A DNA stretch of 64,000 bases, from NCBI GenBank assembly GCA_963965975.1, contig OZ014411.1:16520446-16584445 (forward strand), in the 5' to 3' direction. The notes beneath the pieces were generated by a model. That model was given only the letters and a program-made list of their open reading frames with translations. It was not told the origin of the DNA and did not search any database. Of this stretch, positions 59,449-64,000 are shown one piece after another (position 1 is the stretch's first letter; every line of letters starts with the position of its first letter). The DNA is from Xestospongia bergquistia. Taxonomy: Eukaryota; Porifera; Demospongiae; Haplosclerida; Petrosiidae. Position numbers and translations under genes: made by a program.

Positions 59449-59763
59449 TATTAATACATTATATTGTAAATATTTGTATAACTTTACCACAGCAAAAATT
59501 TTATTTTGTACTGCTCATTTTTGACTTAGTATATAATTATTACATACTATATACTAGATATGAAATTTGTTTTCTTGCTGATTTGTAAATTTTTTTCCTA
59601 TTATTTTTTTAAATAAAACTGTTTGATTAGCAGTTTCAAAATTATAGCAACACCTACTCAATTTAAAATATCTATATAACAATTATAAAAATCACAGCAG
59701 CACCTAAATTGCTAATTTTTTACACAAAAATAAAGCAAATTTGCAGCAAAATATAATAGTTAA
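59449..59763. other. Intergenic tail-to-tail spacer
   Basis: Between the protease stop and the SRCR receptor stop. An AATAAA hexamer near 59611 may serve the plus gene. Very AT-rich, nothing else. Confidence 0.6.
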
Positions 59764-62700
59764 TTACAAAAGAAGTTCATCATCTTTATCTGATTTGAAT
59801 TCTTTACCATCATAATCAGATTGAACAGACAATGGATTGCTTTGTTCAAGGGAACTCATTTTTTGTGGAATATCACTATTACGTCCTGCCTTGCTAATAG
59901 ACAACTTTCTCATTCTAGCAATGATGCAGATCATTATGATAATTCTGTGGAAATGACATTAAAACAATGAATGTATCAATTATATGAACAGCAAAATTTT
60001 GTCTTAATCTATCACATATCAATATAAGAGAACAAATGTAATTAGTTATCATCTTAATGTCCTTACCCAATAGTCATAATACAGATTGCTATTATAAGAA
60101 ACAGGAGTCCAGAGATGAACAGTGATCCACTTATTTTAGAGGTTTGTTGAATTGTTACTGGTGATGTTACAATGATTGTTGGTTTACTGGTCATTGTTGA
60201 TACAGATGTACTGGTCATTATTGATGATACAAGTGTACTGGTCAATGTTTCTGACACTATTACTGTATAGAAGATGTACATTATTTTATGTGTCATTAAG
60301 TATGATGGTATCATGATAACGATATGAATTAACAATATAATGCATATGGTAGTTTTTCTAATGTATTACACATACTTTGTACTCACACACAGTTTACTTT
60401 AATGTGTCTAGTTATTATTATTATTACCTCCACAATCAACACCAGCAACTTTAGATTGATATGTACGTCCTACATATAATTCTAAAGTATGATGAGAACA
60501 GTCCGATAACTCCTCTTCTTGACCACGACAATTAACATTGCTGTATCGTATTGCTCGTTTAGGATGTCCATAAGTTGAATTGAGGATAGCCATTCCAGCT
60601 GTAGTGAGTATTAAAACTAGTATTTCCTGTCAACATAAACATACCACTGGGATTGTATCTTTCAATTTGTCGACATACAACTCTGGCATCATTGTCATCC
60701 CAACCATGTTCTGCCACTAGACACCAAACATTGTCTAGACATATCTCAACTGTTCCTTGAAACATATGAGCACCACCAGTAAGTCTAACATCTCCTTCTT
60801 TACAGCCTGTAATTAGAGGAAGTAGAACTTAAATGATTTGTTTAAAGTCATATGATAAATGGATTTTAAAATGATACATTTTTAAAAAAATTTTTGATAA
60901 AGCCATAAAATGTTCTACCTTGTATGAACAACTATACCATTTATTATGTGAAATTTTGATAAAAGGTTACAATGCAAAGTCAACTGACATTTACCTTATT
61001 AAGAAACAACATGTGCCCAAAATTTACCCAAAACTCATGATATTACAAATTAAACATAATATCTTCAAGTCGTACATATATTCTTTAGAAAAGACAGTTC
61101 TTAGAAATGACAGAAGTGGCCAAGATGACATCGAGCTATTTGTTTTCAGTCAATACACATGGTAAATTAATTTCTTGGACAAAACCATCTATTTATTTAG
61201 CTCACAACTCCTACAAAAGCTGATGATTCTGCAAACTTACTGAAGTATAACATAAATAGGTTAAAACAATTGAAAATTTAGCTCTTTCCTATTAGCAACC
61301 AATACTGAGTGAGTGTTTCCAAAACTACAATTGTTATAATACCTTCAAAATATTGATCTACACATGGTTTATCAAAAACAGTAAAAATTAGGTTGTATAG
61401 ACAAGTATATGATTGAACAAATAGTATAAATCTGGAAGGTTTTTGTACCATGTTACTTTTTATGGTTACTTATAATAAAGAAAATATGATCAACAAACTG
61501 CAATAATAATGTGCACAAAATTAATGTTCATGAAAAAAATTAAAAACTAATTTTAAGCTAATGAAATTTTCTAAAATACAATTGCTATAACATAGTACGA
61601 TTATATTAGTAATGAACATTATATACTGAAATCACTACCTAGTGAGCATTGAGCATTGACATTTTAACAAACTTACCATCATAACATAGAAGACCAACTA
61701 TGTACCTGCTACTACAAAAAAAGTTTGGAAAAACAGATTTAGAGCATTTAGAGAGATCTTGTTCATGTCCATAGCACTCCACATTGCTATATACAATTGG
61801 TTGACCTCCATATCCATATTTACCAGATCGATCAATGATAGCTCCTGTCAAATGAAATGATTAGGTTTCAATAATGTTATCTCTTACCATTTGTATCACT
61901 ATATCCAAGTTGTTTGCAAGCAACATACGCTGCTGATTTTCTAAAGTTAGTAGCACAAATTTGTCCCCACACTCCATCAGCACAAACCTCTAGTCGTCCT
62001 TCTCTTGCCAAAGTACCATTAACCAGACGAACATCACCTTCATTACAGTTATCAGATTCTATAAACAAATAACTTTTACTACAAATTTAGATGTAAAACT
62101 ATATCAGTGATTATTATTGAGATTTGAGACTATACTCTTAGGACAATATACTGTATAATGATATTATGAAAACAATATAACATTCAATATTTCTGCTATA
62201 ATATTTATAATTTTATTATTGTATTTTTATATGGAGCTATAACTAATGATAGAGGTAACTTGTATATAGTAACCGATAACAACTTACCATGACACTTTAA
62301 TCCAATACGACTATATCGACAACCAAAGCTATTACACTGATTTCCAATATTAAGAGAGCAGTATTGAATATTGTTATATTCCTTTCTACAGTTTTGACTG
62401 GATAAATAGACTTTTGTTGTTCCAGTTCCATAACGTCCATCAGTTATAACTGTTGCATCTATATTAAGATAAGAGGTATGTATATCATTAAAAATGTGTT
62501 GTATTAAAAATCCTTAAACAAATCCTAAGCCTAACAATACATAGTCATAATATGCAAGACATTTTACGTTAACTGTATACATGGAATATATGGTTTAGGA
62601 TTTATTCCAATGTTTCCCATTATCCAGCTTGATCTACATCATGACAAAATATTTAATCGAGTACAGTGTAGTAAAAATGATAACAAAACTAGGAGGAGGC

Positions 62701-63199
62701 AAGGGGAGGGATTGGTCTTTCACAATAATTACAGACCTCTTAGGTGTGTTCATACAGGTCATATAAAAAGCAATCAATACAATGCTAACAAAGTGAATTA
62801 ATATAATTTACCTTCAATGCACTTTATCTAAATTTCCTTTGAAATTGCATTCAGTATGACTAGGTTTCACGATTGTTTCTATGCCCATTTGTGTTTGTAT
62901 GCAAACATGTTATTATCATATAATATTACACTTACTATGACTGTTATGTAACTAAATTAAACGATATACTTACAACTGTTAGCGACATATCCAAGTTGAT
63001 TACAAACAGTTGATGCAAAATTAGGATTTACATAACTATTGCTACATATAGAAGTCCATTGTCCTTTGTAACATATTTCAAGTCTTCCTTCTTTTCTTGA
63101 GTTTCCACCAACTAATTTTACTTCATACTCAACTGAACAACTGTTATTAAAACCTAAACAAATGTAGAGTAAGATCAAGTAATATATGGACAGAGACAT
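59764..63199 (-). CDS. Type I membrane receptor with three SRCR domains
   Basis: Scavenger-receptor Cys-rich protein; the family binds microbes, polyanions or cell-surface partners, and sponges carry many, but the ligand here is unknown. Minus exons 63199-62974, 62458-62288, 62058-61888, 61844-61677, 60806-60645, 60598-60428, 60262-60067, 59944-59764; 1,446 bases, exactly 481 residues. A signal peptide (SIYYLILLYICLGF) opens the first exon. Each SRCR is split over two exons (1+2, 3+4, 5+6), seen from VRLVNG...EGRLEVC starts to ...C-stop-like endings such as IGLKCH, VGLLCYD and VAGVDCG. Exon 7 has a Ser/Thr stalk with three MTS repeats and a membrane helix (FISGLLFLIIAICIMTIG); exon 8 gives a short basic then acidic tail (RMRKLS to KDDELLL). 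The third SRCR has fewer cysteines in its first half than the other two. Confidence 0.9.
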
Positions 63200-64000
63200 A
63201 ATAAATAAATAAATAAATTTTATTTGTAAAAGTGCGATTGCTAATCAATAAAACATTAATAAGATAAAAATGATGTTTCTATCATCATACATCTTTACAT
63301 AATAACAAACTGACAATAATTAACTGTAAATAAGAAAGTATGTTTGATTTTTCAAAATATTTATAAATATTAATTAGTGCATTGTGTGGTTACACATTAT
63401 TATAATTGTAGTTTGTCACCAGGCTAAAATCATAAAAAACATGAAATGTACAGAGTAAAAACCTTTCTTGGATTTAATAAAAATATTTCAAAATAAGATG
63501 ACAATGTCAAAAAGAAACAAGAGAGAGATGAACACATAAATCCATATTAAATTCCTACACAAGTAGCCAGTTAATATGACATGGCAAGATTTCAATTTAG
63601 TTATTCAGTGTTCAATTTAAGTGAGAATATATTTAAATTGTACTGTATGGCTCTTCCTGGATTCTTTTATAGGGATTTAATATGGAGTTGTGTGTTAATC
63701 CCTACCTTGTTTCTTCCCCTTTTAGCATTGTCATCCCTACATCACTTTCATTTCTAAAAAAAATTACTTGTTTGTATTCTTTAGTTTGAGCAATAAAAAT
63801 GAAAGATTTCTATAGCAAAGTCACAAACAATATTACATATTCATAATAGTTATTAAGATAAAGTTATTAGTTATATAAAAGAAAATTGTTATCACCCATT
63901 TGAACTTGTGTATGTACATAGGAAGTCACATGCAACTTTGGTGATATGACTTTGTTGAGAAATTGTAAACAAGTTTGAGTTATGAGGATACTATGTAGCC
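63200..64000. other. AT-rich end of window without recognised genes
   Basis: Starts with an (AATA)n run (about 63200-63218) just upstream of the SRCR receptor start, so part may be its promoter or 5' UTR. No coding signal on either strand. Confidence 0.5.

Overview
The window is animal nuclear DNA, AT-rich and compact, with many short GT-AG introns. It is most like a demosponge (for example a haplosclerid such as Amphimedon); this is inferred from gene content (APH-1, JMJD6, a multi-SRCR receptor, a fibrocystin-L/PKHD1L1-like giant, AIG1-like GTPase), base composition and gene density, not from a database match. No rRNA, tRNA, CRISPR or bacterial-type operon was seen.

Layout. (1) 1-19840, plus: the 3' part of a very large fibrocystin-L-like gene. 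At least 22 exons can be joined in one uninterrupted frame from 437 to the stop at 19840 (4,800 codons). Its N-terminal part is a CAP/SCP domain spliced in frame to the first IPT/TIG domain, and its last 9.8 kb is a single exon. (2) 20226-23578, minus: a complete six-exon gamma-secretase subunit APH-1 gene. It stands head-to-head, 166 bp apart, with (3) a plus-strand low-complexity gene of unknown function (23745-25283). (4) 25737-26852, plus: an intronless AIG1/GIMAP-like GTPase. (5) 28144-49295, minus: a complete nine-exon JMJD6 gene. Its fifth intron is 14.1 kb and is a nest of decayed mobile DNA: hAT fragments, a full-length hAT with target-site duplication, a non-LTR fragment, a THAP remnant, a gag-like/hAT chimera, and an unfamiliar two-ORF element with about 70-bp inverted ends. 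(6) 49509-50116, minus: a small Pro/Gln-rich protein with a Cys-rich tail (CYSTM-like). (7) 50516-59448, plus: a complete 13-exon, membrane-anchored M16A metalloprotease of the insulin-degrading-enzyme type, head-to-head with (6). One of its splice donors is tandemly copied by a 33-bp minisatellite. (8) 59764-63199, minus: a complete eight-exon type I receptor with three SRCR domains. The last 800 bases hold no gene that I can see.

The genes do not form a pathway. Several encode cell-surface or membrane-proteolysis proteins (fibrocystin-L-like, APH-1, IDE-like ectoenzyme, SRCR receptor), but co-location is not evidence of joint function. Exon joins were made by hand from splice signals, reading phase and family resemblance. 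For genes 1, 2, 5, 7 and 8 all exon lengths add up to whole codons, which is a strong internal check.
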